A stretch of 45,821 nt of DNA from an uncultured Acidobacteriia bacterium (GTDB taxonomy: Bacteria; Acidobacteriota; Terriglobia; Bryobacterales; Bryobacteraceae). Location of the stretch: contig CAIXXM010000009.1 in assembly GCA_903923395.1 (NCBI GenBank), forward strand, positions 1 to 45,821. Reading direction: 5' to 3'. Shown here in pieces: positions 30,639 to 39,629 of the stretch. The position numbers and the translations under genes were made by a program. Each line of letters starts with the position of its first letter. The stretch's first letter is position 1. A model generated the notes under the pieces. The model was not told the origin of the DNA. It worked only from the letters and a program-made list of their open reading frames with translations, and did not search any database.

Positions 30639-33600
30639 ATGTTCAGAAAACTTGCGGTATTCACCGCATTCGCCGCTTTGCTGTTGCCCACTGGCACGCT
30701 CCGCGCCCAGGGACTTTTGGGCACCATTCTCGGCACCATCAACGATGCGAGTGGCGCCGCCGCGTCCGATGTGGATGTAGCAGCCAAGAGCGCAGCCACG
30801 AATCTGGTGGTAAAAGTAAAGACGAAGAACAACGGTCTGTATCAAATCAGCAACCTGCCCATCGGCACTTATACGGTGACCTTCGCAAAGACAGGCTTCC
30901 AGACCGAAGTGCATCCCCAGATTCTGGTGCAGGCAGAGCGCTCGACAACGGTCAACGGCAACCTGCAGGTTGGCGCGGTGTCCACGTCCGTGGAAGTTAC
31001 GGGCACGCCGCTGCTGAATGAAACGGACCAGACGAATGGTTACGTGCTGGATGAAGCGACCATCCGCAACACGCCGCTCGGCACGGGAAGCTTTACGCAA
31101 CTTGCACTGCTCTCGCCGGGCGTGAATGCCGATTTCCTCGGCGGCACGGGTTCGAACGCAGGTGTTGGCAACGTGGCGATCTGGGCCAACGGCCAGCGCG
31201 ATTCCTCGAACAGCTTTGTCATCAATGGCGTGAACTCAGATAACATCTTCAACGGCAAATCGTCGAGCCAGGTGGAATCCAGCCGCTTCACGCTCAACAC
31301 AGGCCAGGGCAGCACGGTGGCAGGCGAAGTCCGCACGAACACCTCGGTCTTTGATGCTATCGGCCAGGCCATTCCCACCCCGCCGCAGGAATCTCTGCAG
31401 GAAGTTCGTGTGAATACGGCGATGTATGACGCAACGCAGGGAGCGAAGTCCGGCGCGCACATTTCACTCATCACGAAATCCGGTTCCAACGCCTATCATG
31501 GCGAGGTTTACGAGTATTTCCAGAACAACATCTTCAATGCGGCTCCGTTCTTCCGCAATAACAACCCCAGTGTTCCCGCGGGCCAGAAGGTTCCCCCACT
31601 GCATTACAACCGCCCGGGCGGCACGTTTGGCGGACCGGTGATCAAGGACAAGCTCTTCTTCTTCGCCTCCTGGCAGAGTCTCCGCGTGAATGACAACCTT
31701 GCAGGCACGCAAACGGCAACGGTCCCGACGCACCTGACAGATGACCGCAGCGCCACGGCTCTGGCAGCAGTGGCCCAGGCCGACCTTGGCGTAGCGGTAG
31801 CACCCAGCCAGATCGACCCGGCCGCGTTGAAGATCATGCAGCTGAAGTACAACGGTTCCTACCTGATTCCGACACCGACCATCAGCGACATCAACACCGC
31901 CAAGGTTCTGGGTTATAACCTCGTCGTCAATGGTCACCCGAGCAATACGATGGCAGACATTGCCACGTCCAGCATGGACTATAACTGGTCCTCGCGTGAC
32001 CGCCTCAGCGTGAAGTATCTCTTCCAGAACAGCCCCAGCTACAACCCCTACGGTGGCGGACCCGCCATCAATGGTTTTGGCAAGAGCCTGGATGCCGGTT
32101 CGCAGCTTGCATCGATTGACAACACCACGGTGCTGCGTCCGAACCTGATCTGGGAAAACAAGATTGGTTTTGTCCGTCAACGCGCCAATGCGACCACGGA
32201 CCAGCCTGCCACCGCGCAGGATGCCGGCATCAACCTTTGGGCAATCAGCAAGCTGCCTTCGATCGCTCTGGGCACCGTGGATGCCACGCTGAACAAGACG
32301 CTTTCGATCGGCCCCAGCGGTAACTTCGCCAACGCCGGAATTTTCCAGAATAAGTGGGATCTCAGCTCGACCGCCAACTGGACTCCGGGCCGCCACACCA
32401 TTTCCTTTGGTGCCACCTGGAACCACACGCAACTGAACATCATCAACCGGCAGACAGAGGCAGCTTCGATTGCCTTCACGAATTTCGCAACCTTCCTGAC
32501 CGGAGCCGAGAATATCAGCTCCTCCACCTTTTACAACGGTGCGAGTAACCGCTATTACCGCGCCGATCAGATCGGCCTATTCGTGCAGGATAACTACAAG
32601 CTGAAGTCCAACCTGACGCTGAACTTCGGCATCCGGTATGACTTCGAAGGTCCCATGAGCGAGAAGTACGGCACGCTGGTGAACTTCAACTCTGACCTTT
32701 ACCAGTACAACGCTTCAACGGATACCGTTACCAACAGCGGCCTGGTCTTCGCCGGCAATTCGCCTTATGCCACCAAGGGAGTGAGTAACTCCACCCTTAC
32801 AGGACGCCAGTGGGGAGTTGGTCCCCGCGTTGGTCTGGCCTGGAGCCCCAGCTTCATCAAGCACCTCACCCTGCGCGCGGGCTATGGTCTGTACTTTGAC
32901 CGCGGCGAACTGTTCACTTACTTCTCGCCTGGTGCTGGCCGAGGCTTCAGCGGTCCATTCGGCGTGACCATGCAGCTACCCTTCACGGTACCCATCAGCG
33001 CCCCTGCGAACGGGACACTTTCGAATCCTTTCGGTCCGACGGCCCCCGGCACTCCCGGAGACCCAAGCATTCTCGCCAAACAACTGCCGAATGCCGCGCA
33101 GATCACCAATGGCTCAGCGCCCTATATCTTCGGCGGCTACGACGCGCACAATACGCTGCCCTACACGCAAAACTGGAGCTTTGACCTGCAGTACCAGCCG
33201 TTCAACAGCTGGGTCTTCACAGCTGGATATGTGGGCAACCACGGCAGCAATCAGGTTCTGCCTATCCCCTTCAACCAGGCCAACATCGCCACGGCCTCCA
33301 ACCCGATCAACGGCCAAACCACGAGCTACGGCTTCAACATCATCCCGACTGAGACCGTTGCTTCCTATGAAGGCGGCAATACGGACCTGCGGGCTCCGTA
33401 TCTGGGTTACTCCACCAGTTCGGTACTCTACAAGGCCATTGGATTTTCCAACTACAACGCGCTCCAGACCAGTGTCCGCAAGCGCCTGAGTCAGAACTTC
33501 CAGATGACGGCCTCTTACACGTGGTCACACTCGCTCGATATCCAGTCCAACCTCGGCTTGTTCTTCAACGGCAACAATCCGCTAAACATCAAAGATTCGT

Positions 33601-34313
33601 ACGGTACATCGACCTATGACCGTACGCATGTCTTCAACTCCAGTTATTTTTATGAGTTACCGAAGTTGAAGACAGCAAATACCCTCGTGTCGCGGCTCGT
33701 GAACGGATTCGCTCTCAACGGCATCCTGACTGTGCAGAGCGGCCAGCCGTATAACATCTACGACTACTCTGGAGCTGTTTCGTCGGTTTACAACAGCACC
33801 ACCATCAACATTGCGGACCCCATCATCGGCTTCACCCCCGGAGTGACCAACAGCAGCATTGTGCTGCAGGGCTCGACGGGCGTAAATATTCAGAAGCCTT
33901 TGATCGATACCACAAAGCTGTACATTCCTGTTCTGCAGCCGGGCCAGTCCGGCGTGCCTGCCTGCACCACAGTGAACGGTGCCTCTGTTTGCGATAACTA
34001 CGAGACCAGCTTCGGCGCGAGCGGACGCAACACCTTCCGCGGACCGCTGCAATCCCGTGTGGATCTCGGTTTGACCAAGCAAACTGCACTGACCGAACGG
34101 GTGAAGCTCAGCCTGCGCTGGGACGTTTTCAACGTCTTCAACCATCCTGATTTCGACGTACCCGGCAACAGCACCAGCCTCTACAGTACGACGAAGAGCG
34201 GCAATGCGATCAAGGCCATTACGGTCCGCACTCCTTCGGCAACTCTTGGTTACATCACACAGACGCTGGGCAGCCCGCGTGTCATGATGCTTTCCGCGCA
34301 CCTGACCTTCTAA
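30639..34313 (+). CDS. Oar-like TonB-dependent outer membrane receptor
   Basis: A 1224-residue outer membrane protein. After a signal peptide (MFRKLAVFTAFAALLLPTGTLRAQ) comes a carboxypeptidase-regulatory-like domain (about 28-115: GTINDASGAAASDVDV to LQVGAVSTSVEVTG). A TonB plug domain with NGQRDSSNSFVINGVNSD follows, then a long beta-barrel ending in the C-terminal Phe (LSAHLTF) expected for barrel assembly. Such Oar-like receptors are greatly expanded in Acidobacteriota; they are thought to bind large substrates or peptides, but ligands are rarely known. A strong Shine-Dalgarno region (GAGGAAAGGA) precedes the ATG at 30639. The 165-bp leader region holds no other gene I can support. Its TAA overlaps the convergent esterase stop in 4 bp. 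Confidence 0.93.
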   Translation: MFRKLAVFTAFAALLLPTGTLRAQGLLGTILGTINDASGAAASDVDVAAKSAATNLVVKVKTKNNGLYQISNLPIGTYTVTFAKTGFQTEVHPQILVQAERSTTVNGNLQVGAVSTSVEVTGTPLLNETDQTNGYVLDEATIRNTPLGTGSFTQLALLSPGVNADFLGGTGSNAGVGNVAIWANGQRDSSNSFVINGVNSDNIFNGKSSSQVESSRFTLNTGQGSTVAGEVRTNTSVFDAIGQAIPTPPQESLQEVRVNTAMYDATQGAKSGAHISLITKSGSNAYHGEVYEYFQNNIFNAAPFFRNNNPSVPAGQKVPPLHYNRPGGTFGGPVIKDKLFFFASWQSLRVNDNLAGTQTATVPTHLTDDRSATALAAVAQADLGVAVAPSQIDPAALKIMQLKYNGSYLIPTPTISDINTAKVLGYNLVVNGHPSNTMADIATSSMDYNWSSRDRLSVKYLFQNSPSYNPYGGGPAINGFGKSLDAGSQLASIDNTTVLRPNLIWENKIGFVRQRANATTDQPATAQDAGINLWAISKLPSIALGTVDATLNKTLSIGPSGNFANAGIFQNKWDLSSTANWTPGRHTISFGATWNHTQLNIINRQTEAASIAFTNFATFLTGAENISSSTFYNGASNRYYRADQIGLFVQDNYKLKSNLTLNFGIRYDFEGPMSEKYGTLVNFNSDLYQYNASTDTVTNSGLVFAGNSPYATKGVSNSTLTGRQWGVGPRVGLAWSPSFIKHLTLRAGYGLYFDRGELFTYFSPGAGRGFSGPFGVTMQLPFTVPISAPANGTLSNPFGPTAPGTPGDPSILAKQLPNAAQITNGSAPYIFGGYDAHNTLPYTQNWSFDLQYQPFNSWVFTAGYVGNHGSNQVLPIPFNQANIATASNPINGQTTSYGFNIIPTETVASYEGGNTDLRAPYLGYSTSSVLYKAIGFSNYNALQTSVRKRLSQNFQMTASYTWSHSLDIQSNLGLFFNGNNPLNIKDSYGTSTYDRTHVFNSSYFYELPKLKTANTLVSRLVNGFALNGILTVQSGQPYNIYDYSGAVSSVYNSTTINIADPIIGFTPGVTNSSIVLQGSTGVNIQKPLIDTTKLYIPVLQPGQSGVPACTTVNGASVCDNYETSFGASGRNTFRGPLQSRVDLGLTKQTALTERVKLSLRWDVFNVFNHPDFDVPGNSTSLYSTTKSGNAIKAITVRTPSATLGYITQTLGSPRVMMLSAHLTF

Positions 34314-35773
34314 CGCGGTTTACAGTCGTTGAGTAACTTACAGGCCAGCGGTTCGATGGTTTCGGCCATCATCCGCTGGCCTTTTGTATCCGGGTGAAGA
34401 GCACCTGCCGGAGTCTTCAAACGGGGGTCATAGAAGAGACCGTCATCGAGCTTGCCGTTCTTTCGGAAGATATCGCCGATGTCAGTAAAGGTGACAAAAC
34501 TGCTCGCGGCATATTTGGCTGCGAGATAGGTATTTACCGCAGCGGAATCTGCACTGCGCTGTTCTGATTTGTTACTCGGAAGGATGCCGAGCAGCAGAAT
34601 CTTCGCCGACGGGACCTTCACGTGTGTGAGATAGACCACTTCATCGATTCCAGCCTTCGTCTTCTCCGCAGGTACACCGTGTCCAAGATCATTGGTGCCA
34701 ATCAAGATCACAGCCAGCTTTGGCTTGATTCCATCGAGTTCACCGTGTTCGATCCGCCAGACCAGGTGTTCGGTTGTATCTCCTGAAATCCCCAAATTCA
34801 CAGCGTTGCGATCCCCGTAGAAGCGGTCCCAGGTGGGTTTGAAATCCTCGTCGGGCGGATTTGCCTTTTCATAGTTCTGCGTGATGGAGTCCCCCAGAAA
34901 GACAACGTCCACATTGCCCTGTTTGACGCGGTCAAGAATTTTTTCGTGCCTGGTCATCCAGCTTCCGGGGCGGGACACCGGCAAGGGCGACGCAGTCTCC
35001 AAAGTGGCGGGCCCGGTGAGATAGCCGATTGATTGCAGGAAGTGATCGCCCTCACGGATGGCATCCACAACTTGATGTTCCGGTGCCGTGTAACCGGGAA
35101 GAACAAAGGCATGACGGGCGTTTTCCACCATGATCAGACGCGATTTAGTGGCTGCGGCGTAGCGCTGTGACTGGTCTGGAGAAACAGAAGTATCATTCCA
35201 GCCATGCAACAGGACGGCTGGCGGCATGCGGGCTGGAATGTGGAACAAAGGAGAGACGGCCTTGGATGCTTCGGCACTGCCGGTGACCTTGGTCCGGTCA
35301 GTGTCAGTTAGATCATAGATGCCGTTGTAGAGCACGAGCGCGCCGGCTTGGTCCGCCAATGCAGCAGCCAGGTGTGCTCCGGCGGAATCCCCTGCAACGG
35401 TGATTCTTGCGGGGTCAATGTGGAGATCCTTCGCATGGCTCCCGAGATATTGCAATGCTGCCTTGCAATCGGCAATGGCATCACTGACGAAGGGTCCACC
35501 GGGCTTTGCGAGACGATATTCGGCGCTGATTCCCACCATACCCCGCGAGGCGAAATAGCGCGCGTGCGGGAAGCCGGCTTCGGCACTGCCGCTTGTCCAG
35601 CCGCCGCCATGCAACCAAAGCAAAGCGGGCTTGGGTTTGTCACCCGCCGCGGGAAATACGTACAAGCGCAGTCCGTCCTTGTAAGTAATCGCGGCAGGCT
35701 GTTGCTGAAGATCACGCAAGGTAACGCCGAATAGACAGGAGGCGGCTGCAAGAAGAGTAAAAAACAACTTCAT
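34310..35773 (-). CDS. Secreted fusion of alpha/beta-hydrolase esterase and SGNH hydrolase
   Basis: A 487-residue protein with a signal peptide (MKLFFTLLAAASCLFG) and two hydrolase domains. The N-terminal half is an Abhydrolase_3/BD-FAE-like esterase: oxyanion LHGGGWTSG, nucleophile GDSAG, acid in HGWNDTSVS and His in ARHAFVL. From about residue 270 an SGNH/GDSL domain follows: GDSITQNY (block I), GISGDTTEH (II), GTNDLGH (III) and LHPDTKG (V). In block V the Asp three residues before His is not seen (PAGALHPD), so this site may lack part of the usual triad. Double esterases of this type are expected to deacetylate plant polysaccharides. The start, ATG 35773, has TATAGA 10 nt upstream and no Shine-Dalgarno. 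Confidence 0.88.
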   Translation of the reverse strand: MKLFFTLLAAASCLFGVTLRDLQQQPAAITYKDGLRLYVFPAAGDKPKPALLWLHGGGWTSGSAEAGFPHARYFASRGMVGISAEYRLAKPGGPFVSDAIADCKAALQYLGSHAKDLHIDPARITVAGDSAGAHLAAALADQAGALVLYNGIYDLTDTDRTKVTGSAEASKAVSPLFHIPARMPPAVLLHGWNDTSVSPDQSQRYAAATKSRLIMVENARHAFVLPGYTAPEHQVVDAIREGDHFLQSIGYLTGPATLETASPLPVSRPGSWMTRHEKILDRVKQGNVDVVFLGDSITQNYEKANPPDEDFKPTWDRFYGDRNAVNLGISGDTTEHLVWRIEHGELDGIKPKLAVILIGTNDLGHGVPAEKTKAGIDEVVYLTHVKVPSAKILLLGILPSNKSEQRSADSAAVNTYLAAKYAASSFVTFTDIGDIFRKNGKLDDGLFYDPRLKTPAGALHPDTKGQRMMAETIEPLACKLLNDCKPR

Positions 35774-35816
35774 AGCTAGACAGTCTATAGCCCGGACGTC
35801 TACACTGTCGGGAACC
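35774..35816. promoter_or_regulatory. Compact divergent promoter region
   Basis: Only 43 bp separate the divergent esterase and amidase starts. Plus strand: TAGACA (35777-35782), 18 bp, TACACT (35801-35806), then 10 nt to the amidase ATG. Minus strand: CCGACA, 16 bp, TATAGA (complement of 35784-35789), then 10 nt to the esterase ATG. The two promoters overlap face to face, so they probably exclude each other. Both messages would be nearly leaderless. Confidence 0.5.
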
Positions 35817-37316
35817 ATGACACGACGAGACTTTACTCTCACCGCAGCGGGAGCCTTCGCCGCTACCCGCCTCAGAGCGCAGGCACCCAGCCCCGCCAGT
35901 ATGACCCTGGCCGAAGCTTCCGCCGCGATACGGTCCGGTCGCGTGACTTCCCTGCAACTCACGGAGGCCTGTCTCGAAAGGGCGGTGAGTCTCAACCCCG
36001 TGCTCAATGCCTATATCACGATCATGAAAGACAAGGCTCTGGAACAGGCCCGGCAACTCGATGCGGAGCTGAAAGCTGGCAAGTCACGCGGCCCGCTGCA
36101 TGGCATTCCACTCGCGCTCAAGGACAACATTGATACCGCTGGCACGCGAACCACTGCGGCCAGTGCTGTTTTCGACGACCGTGTTCCGGCTGAGGACGCA
36201 GAAGTCACCCGCCGGTTGAAGGCCGCAGGTGCGGTAATCCTTGGCAAAACCAACATGCATGAATTTGCCAACGGGATCACTTCGGCGACCAGTTACTTCG
36301 GACCTGTCCGCAATCCCTGGGCACTGGACCGGAATCCAGGCGGCTCATCGGGCGGATCAGCGGCGGCCACGATTGCCGATACCTGCTTCGGCGCACTGGG
36401 CACGGATACCGGCGGCTCCATCCGTGTGCCTGCCTCTTACTGCAATCTGGTGGGGCTCAAGCCGACTTATGGACTGGTCTCCATACGGGGCATTATTCCA
36501 CTGGTTCTTTCGCTCGATCACTGCGGGCCGATCACGAAGACCGTGGAGGATGCGGCGATCCTGCTGAATGTACTGGCAGGTTATGACCGTCTTGATATTG
36601 CCAGCGTGAAGCATGAGCGGGAAGACTACGCTGCCTTGATGCGGCAGCCTGTGAACGGTCTCCGGCTCGGCATACCACGGGCGCCGTATTTCGACGCTCT
36701 GGATGCCGACGTGGCGAAACTGGTGGAGGATGCCATCGGTGTAATGAAAGGGCTGACGAAGAGCATTCGGGATGTAACGCTGCCTTCCACGCGCGGGATC
36801 AACGTGGGCGCGGAGTTCTACGGCTATCATCAGGATTTTTATGCCGAGAACGTCAGCCGCTATCAAATCCCCACCCGCCGCAACTTATCGAAGGGCAATG
36901 AAGCCAAGGCCGCCGATTACATCAAGAGTATGTGGAAGCTGCAAACGTTGCGCCGCACGATTGACGATGCCTTCACGGATTTCGACCTTGTCGTACTGCC
37001 CACCCGCAGACATTCGCCGCGGACCATCGACGCTTCCATCAAACGGGAGGAAGTCGAAAAGGTGCGAAATCCGGAGTTGGAGAATACTTCCCAGTTCGAT
37101 ACGTTCGGTATCCCCGCCGTTTCTGTACCTTGCGGCTTCACGGCAGCGGGGCTGCCCATTGGCGTGATGATTGCCGGGCCGATGTTCTCCGAAGGCAGAG
37201 TACTTGCACTGGCGCGGGCCTATGAGCAGGCGACGGAATGGCATAAGAAGCGTCCCGTGCTTTCACCGGATATGAAGGTACCGGCTTTGGCACGGACGAC
37301 CGACGATTCCCAGTAA
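35817..37316 (+). CDS. Tat-exported amidase-signature-family amidase
   Basis: A 499-residue amidase. The Ser-cisSer-Lys triad is visible: Lys in IPLALKDNIDTAG (about residue 103), cis-Ser in NPGGSSGGSAAA and nucleophilic Ser in GTDTGGSIRVPASYC. The N-terminus TRRDFTLTAAGAFAA looks like a twin-arginine signal, so the enzyme is likely periplasmic rather than part of the GatCAB tRNA complex, which is also supported by the absence of gatB and gatC here. Substrates of secreted amidases are variable. The ATG at 35817 follows TACACT by 10 nt and has no convincing Shine-Dalgarno. It ends 3 bp before the stop of the convergent lactate permease gene. Confidence 0.92.
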   Translation: MTRRDFTLTAAGAFAATRLRAQAPSPASMTLAEASAAIRSGRVTSLQLTEACLERAVSLNPVLNAYITIMKDKALEQARQLDAELKAGKSRGPLHGIPLALKDNIDTAGTRTTAASAVFDDRVPAEDAEVTRRLKAAGAVILGKTNMHEFANGITSATSYFGPVRNPWALDRNPGGSSGGSAAATIADTCFGALGTDTGGSIRVPASYCNLVGLKPTYGLVSIRGIIPLVLSLDHCGPITKTVEDAAILLNVLAGYDRLDIASVKHEREDYAALMRQPVNGLRLGIPRAPYFDALDADVAKLVEDAIGVMKGLTKSIRDVTLPSTRGINVGAEFYGYHQDFYAENVSRYQIPTRRNLSKGNEAKAADYIKSMWKLQTLRRTIDDAFTDFDLVVLPTRRHSPRTIDASIKREEVEKVRNPELENTSQFDTFGIPAVSVPCGFTAAGLPIGVMIAGPMFSEGRVLALARAYEQATEWHKKRPVLSPDMKVPALARTTDDSQ

Positions 37317-37319
37317 GTC

Positions 37320-38942
37320 TCAGGGTGCCAGCGAAGGCAGCACATAGGTATAGAGCAGAGCCACTACACCGATGATGGAGGCGAGCAAGATACTGTGGCG
37401 CAGGGTGAAGCGGAAGAGCTTACTTTCCTCACCCTGCGCCATGGAGGTTGCGGCGGAAGCAACCGCCACGCTCTGCAGGCTGATCATCTTCCCCATCACG
37501 CCGCCGCTCGAATTCGCCGAGGCCATCAACACGGGATTCATTCCGAGGTTCTGTGCGGTCACCACTTGCAAGTTACCGAAGAGAGCGTTGGCCGAAGTAT
37601 CACTGCCGGTAAGGAAGACGCCCAGCCACCCAAGCAGAGCGCTGAAGAACGGGAAAGCTGCTCCGGTCGCCGCGAAGGCCAGACCCATGGTCGCTGTGGC
37701 GCCGGAGTAATTCATCACAAAGGCCAGGGCCAAAACGCAGGCGATGGTAAATTCCGCGAGTAATAACTGCCGGATTGTCGATAACAGGATCGAGAAGAAA
37801 TCCTTGAGCTTCATCCGCAGAATGACTGCAGACAGGATCGCAGCAGAAAAGCAGGCAGTCCCGGCGGCGGTCAGCCAATCGAACGTATAGAAGGCATCGT
37901 AAGGAGCAGGCTGGCGGACCACCGGCGGCATCCGTTGAATCAACTGGTGCAGGCCGGGCCAGGCGAACTTCAGCGTTGCTTTGGCGAATTCAGCTTTGAC
38001 CGGTTTGAATCCCCAGACCAGGACACAGACCACAATCAGGATGAAGGGGGTCCAGGCGAGCAACACTTCGCCAAGCGGCAGGCGCACACGCGCGGCCATG
38101 GGAGTCGCGCCGGGGAGTTCGAAATGATCTTTGGGCTTCCAAACCCGAAAGAGAATGACAAGCGAAACGATTGCCGCCAGCGAGGAGAGAATATCCGTCA
38201 GTTCCGGGCCGATGAAGTTCGAAACGACGAACTGCGTTCCGGCGAAGGCAACGCCACAGAGAAGCGCTGCGGGCCATACGCCGCGCAGTGCCTTCCAGCC
38301 ACCCATGACCAGAATGAGATAGGCCGGGATGATGAGCGAGACCGGCGCGCAGATGCGGCCAACACCCGCGCTGAGGCGTCCCAGGGGAAGTCCAGTCACC
38401 GCGGAAAGGGTAATCAGGGGAATGCCGATGGAGCCGAAGGCCACAGGCGCGGTATTGGCCAGCAAGCAGATGCCGCCAGCAAAGAAGGGTGGGAAGCCAA
38501 GTCCTGTGAGAACTGCGGCGGCGACCGCGACGGGGGTCCCGAAGCCTGCCGCCCCTTCGATGAAGGCACCGAAGGCAAACGCGATCAGCAACGCTTGCAG
38601 GCGGCGGTCACTAGTCAGGCCCGCAATCGACTGCTTTACGATCTCAAACTTCCCGGTGCGCAAGGTGATGTTGTAGAGGAAGATCGCCGACAGCACAATC
38701 CAGCCGATGGGAAACAACCCGAAGCAGGCACCATAAACCACGGTGGAGGCCAGCAAGGGCACAGGCATGCCGTACATCCCCAGTGCCACCAGCACCGCGG
38801 CCGTCAGGCTTGTGAGTGCGGAGATCCATGCAGGGCGGCGCAACACTCCCATCATGACGAGCATGACGAAGACGGGCGTTGCCGCAGTGAGTGCCGAGAG
38901 TGGGATGCTGCCCAGGACCGGTGTGTAATGTTGTTGCCACAT
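37320..38942 (-). CDS. L-lactate permease family transporter
   Basis: A 540-residue inner membrane protein with about 12-14 hydrophobic segments, of the LctP/LldP family. Family blocks include FGAFIEGAAGFGTPVAV and NSSGGVMGKMISLQS near the C-terminus. These transporters import L- or D-lactate, and sometimes glycolate, with protons. No lactate dehydrogenase or LldR-type regulator is next to it. The ATG at 38942 is 36 bp from the divergent SDR start. Length and topology are complete. The exact substrate is inferred from the family. Confidence 0.92.
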   Translation of the reverse strand: MWQQHYTPVLGSIPLSALTAATPVFVMLVMMGVLRRPAWISALTSLTAAVLVALGMYGMPVPLLASTVVYGACFGLFPIGWIVLSAIFLYNITLRTGKFEIVKQSIAGLTSDRRLQALLIAFAFGAFIEGAAGFGTPVAVAAAVLTGLGFPPFFAGGICLLANTAPVAFGSIGIPLITLSAVTGLPLGRLSAGVGRICAPVSLIIPAYLILVMGGWKALRGVWPAALLCGVAFAGTQFVVSNFIGPELTDILSSLAAIVSLVILFRVWKPKDHFELPGATPMAARVRLPLGEVLLAWTPFILIVVCVLVWGFKPVKAEFAKATLKFAWPGLHQLIQRMPPVVRQPAPYDAFYTFDWLTAAGTACFSAAILSAVILRMKLKDFFSILLSTIRQLLLAEFTIACVLALAFVMNYSGATATMGLAFAATGAAFPFFSALLGWLGVFLTGSDTSANALFGNLQVVTAQNLGMNPVLMASANSSGGVMGKMISLQSVAVASAATSMAQGEESKLFRFTLRHSILLASIIGVVALLYTYVLPSLAP

Positions 38943-38978
38943 GAGGGAACAATCGAGGATATCGTACGCTGGTTCGGA

Positions 38979-39629
38979 ATGCAGAATCCTGTTTGTGCAA
39001 TCGTAGGCGCGGGTCCGGGAATCGGCCTCGCAGTGGCGAAGAAATTCGCGGCGGAGGGCTTCGGTGTTGCCTTGCTCTCCAGGCAGCAGGCGAAGCTGGA
39101 AGAATTGGCGGCAGAAGTTGGCGTTGGCGCGCGGGGCTACCAGGCGGACGCGGGGGATGAGGCAAGCCTGCGGGCTGCCTTGGCGAAATGCACGGAGGAA
39201 CTGGGAAACCCTTCCGTCTTGGTCTATAACGCGTCAGTTATGAATCCCGGCCTGCCCAGCGTGGTGGCTACGGAACATTTACTCGAAGACTTCAAGGTCA
39301 ATGTGGCAGGAGCGGCAGTTGCAGCGCAAGCGGTCATTCCAGCGATGCGGAAGGCCGGAGGCGGAACCATTCTCATCACGGGCGGTGGACTGGCACTGGA
39401 GCCTTATCCGCATTACTCTTCGCTGGCCATTGGCAAAGCGGGAGTGCGCAATTACGCGTTCAGTCTGGCTGCGGAGTTGGAAGCAAGCAACATTCACGTG
39501 GCAACGGTCACGGTCTGTGGCTTCGTGAAAGAGGGAACGCACTTCGCGCCGGATCTCATCGCCGGGGTCTACTGGAAATTGCACCAGCAACCCCGGGAGG
39601 AGTGGGAACGCGAAGTGATTTACCGTTAG
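38979..39629 (+). CDS. Short-chain dehydrogenase/reductase-like protein, altered active site
   Basis: A 216-residue SDR fold protein. The cofactor motif CAIVGAGPGIGLAVAKKF is intact and VLVYNASV replaces the usual NNAG. The catalytic tetrad is not normal: the serine position in ILITGGG is glycine, and the Tyr of YxxxK is missing (PHYSSLAIGKAGVR, with Tyr seven residues before Lys instead of four). It may bind NAD(P)H without classical dehydrogenase chemistry. The start, ATG 38979, has TACGCT 8 nt upstream. Its TAG and the TAA of the convergent NHL gene share 4 bp. The substrate is unknown. Confidence 0.83.
   Translation: MQNPVCAIVGAGPGIGLAVAKKFAAEGFGVALLSRQQAKLEELAAEVGVGARGYQADAGDEASLRAALAKCTEELGNPSVLVYNASVMNPGLPSVVATEHLLEDFKVNVAGAAVAAQAVIPAMRKAGGGTILITGGGLALEPYPHYSSLAIGKAGVRNYAFSLAAELEASNIHVATVTVCGFVKEGTHFAPDLIAGVYWKLHQQPREEWEREVIYR

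Noticed and set aside
37935-38978. Long N-terminal extension of the SDR frame across the lactate permease gene
   Set aside because: The extension is Gln/Gly/Arg-rich and antisense to transmembrane coding; the SDR fold begins at 38979.
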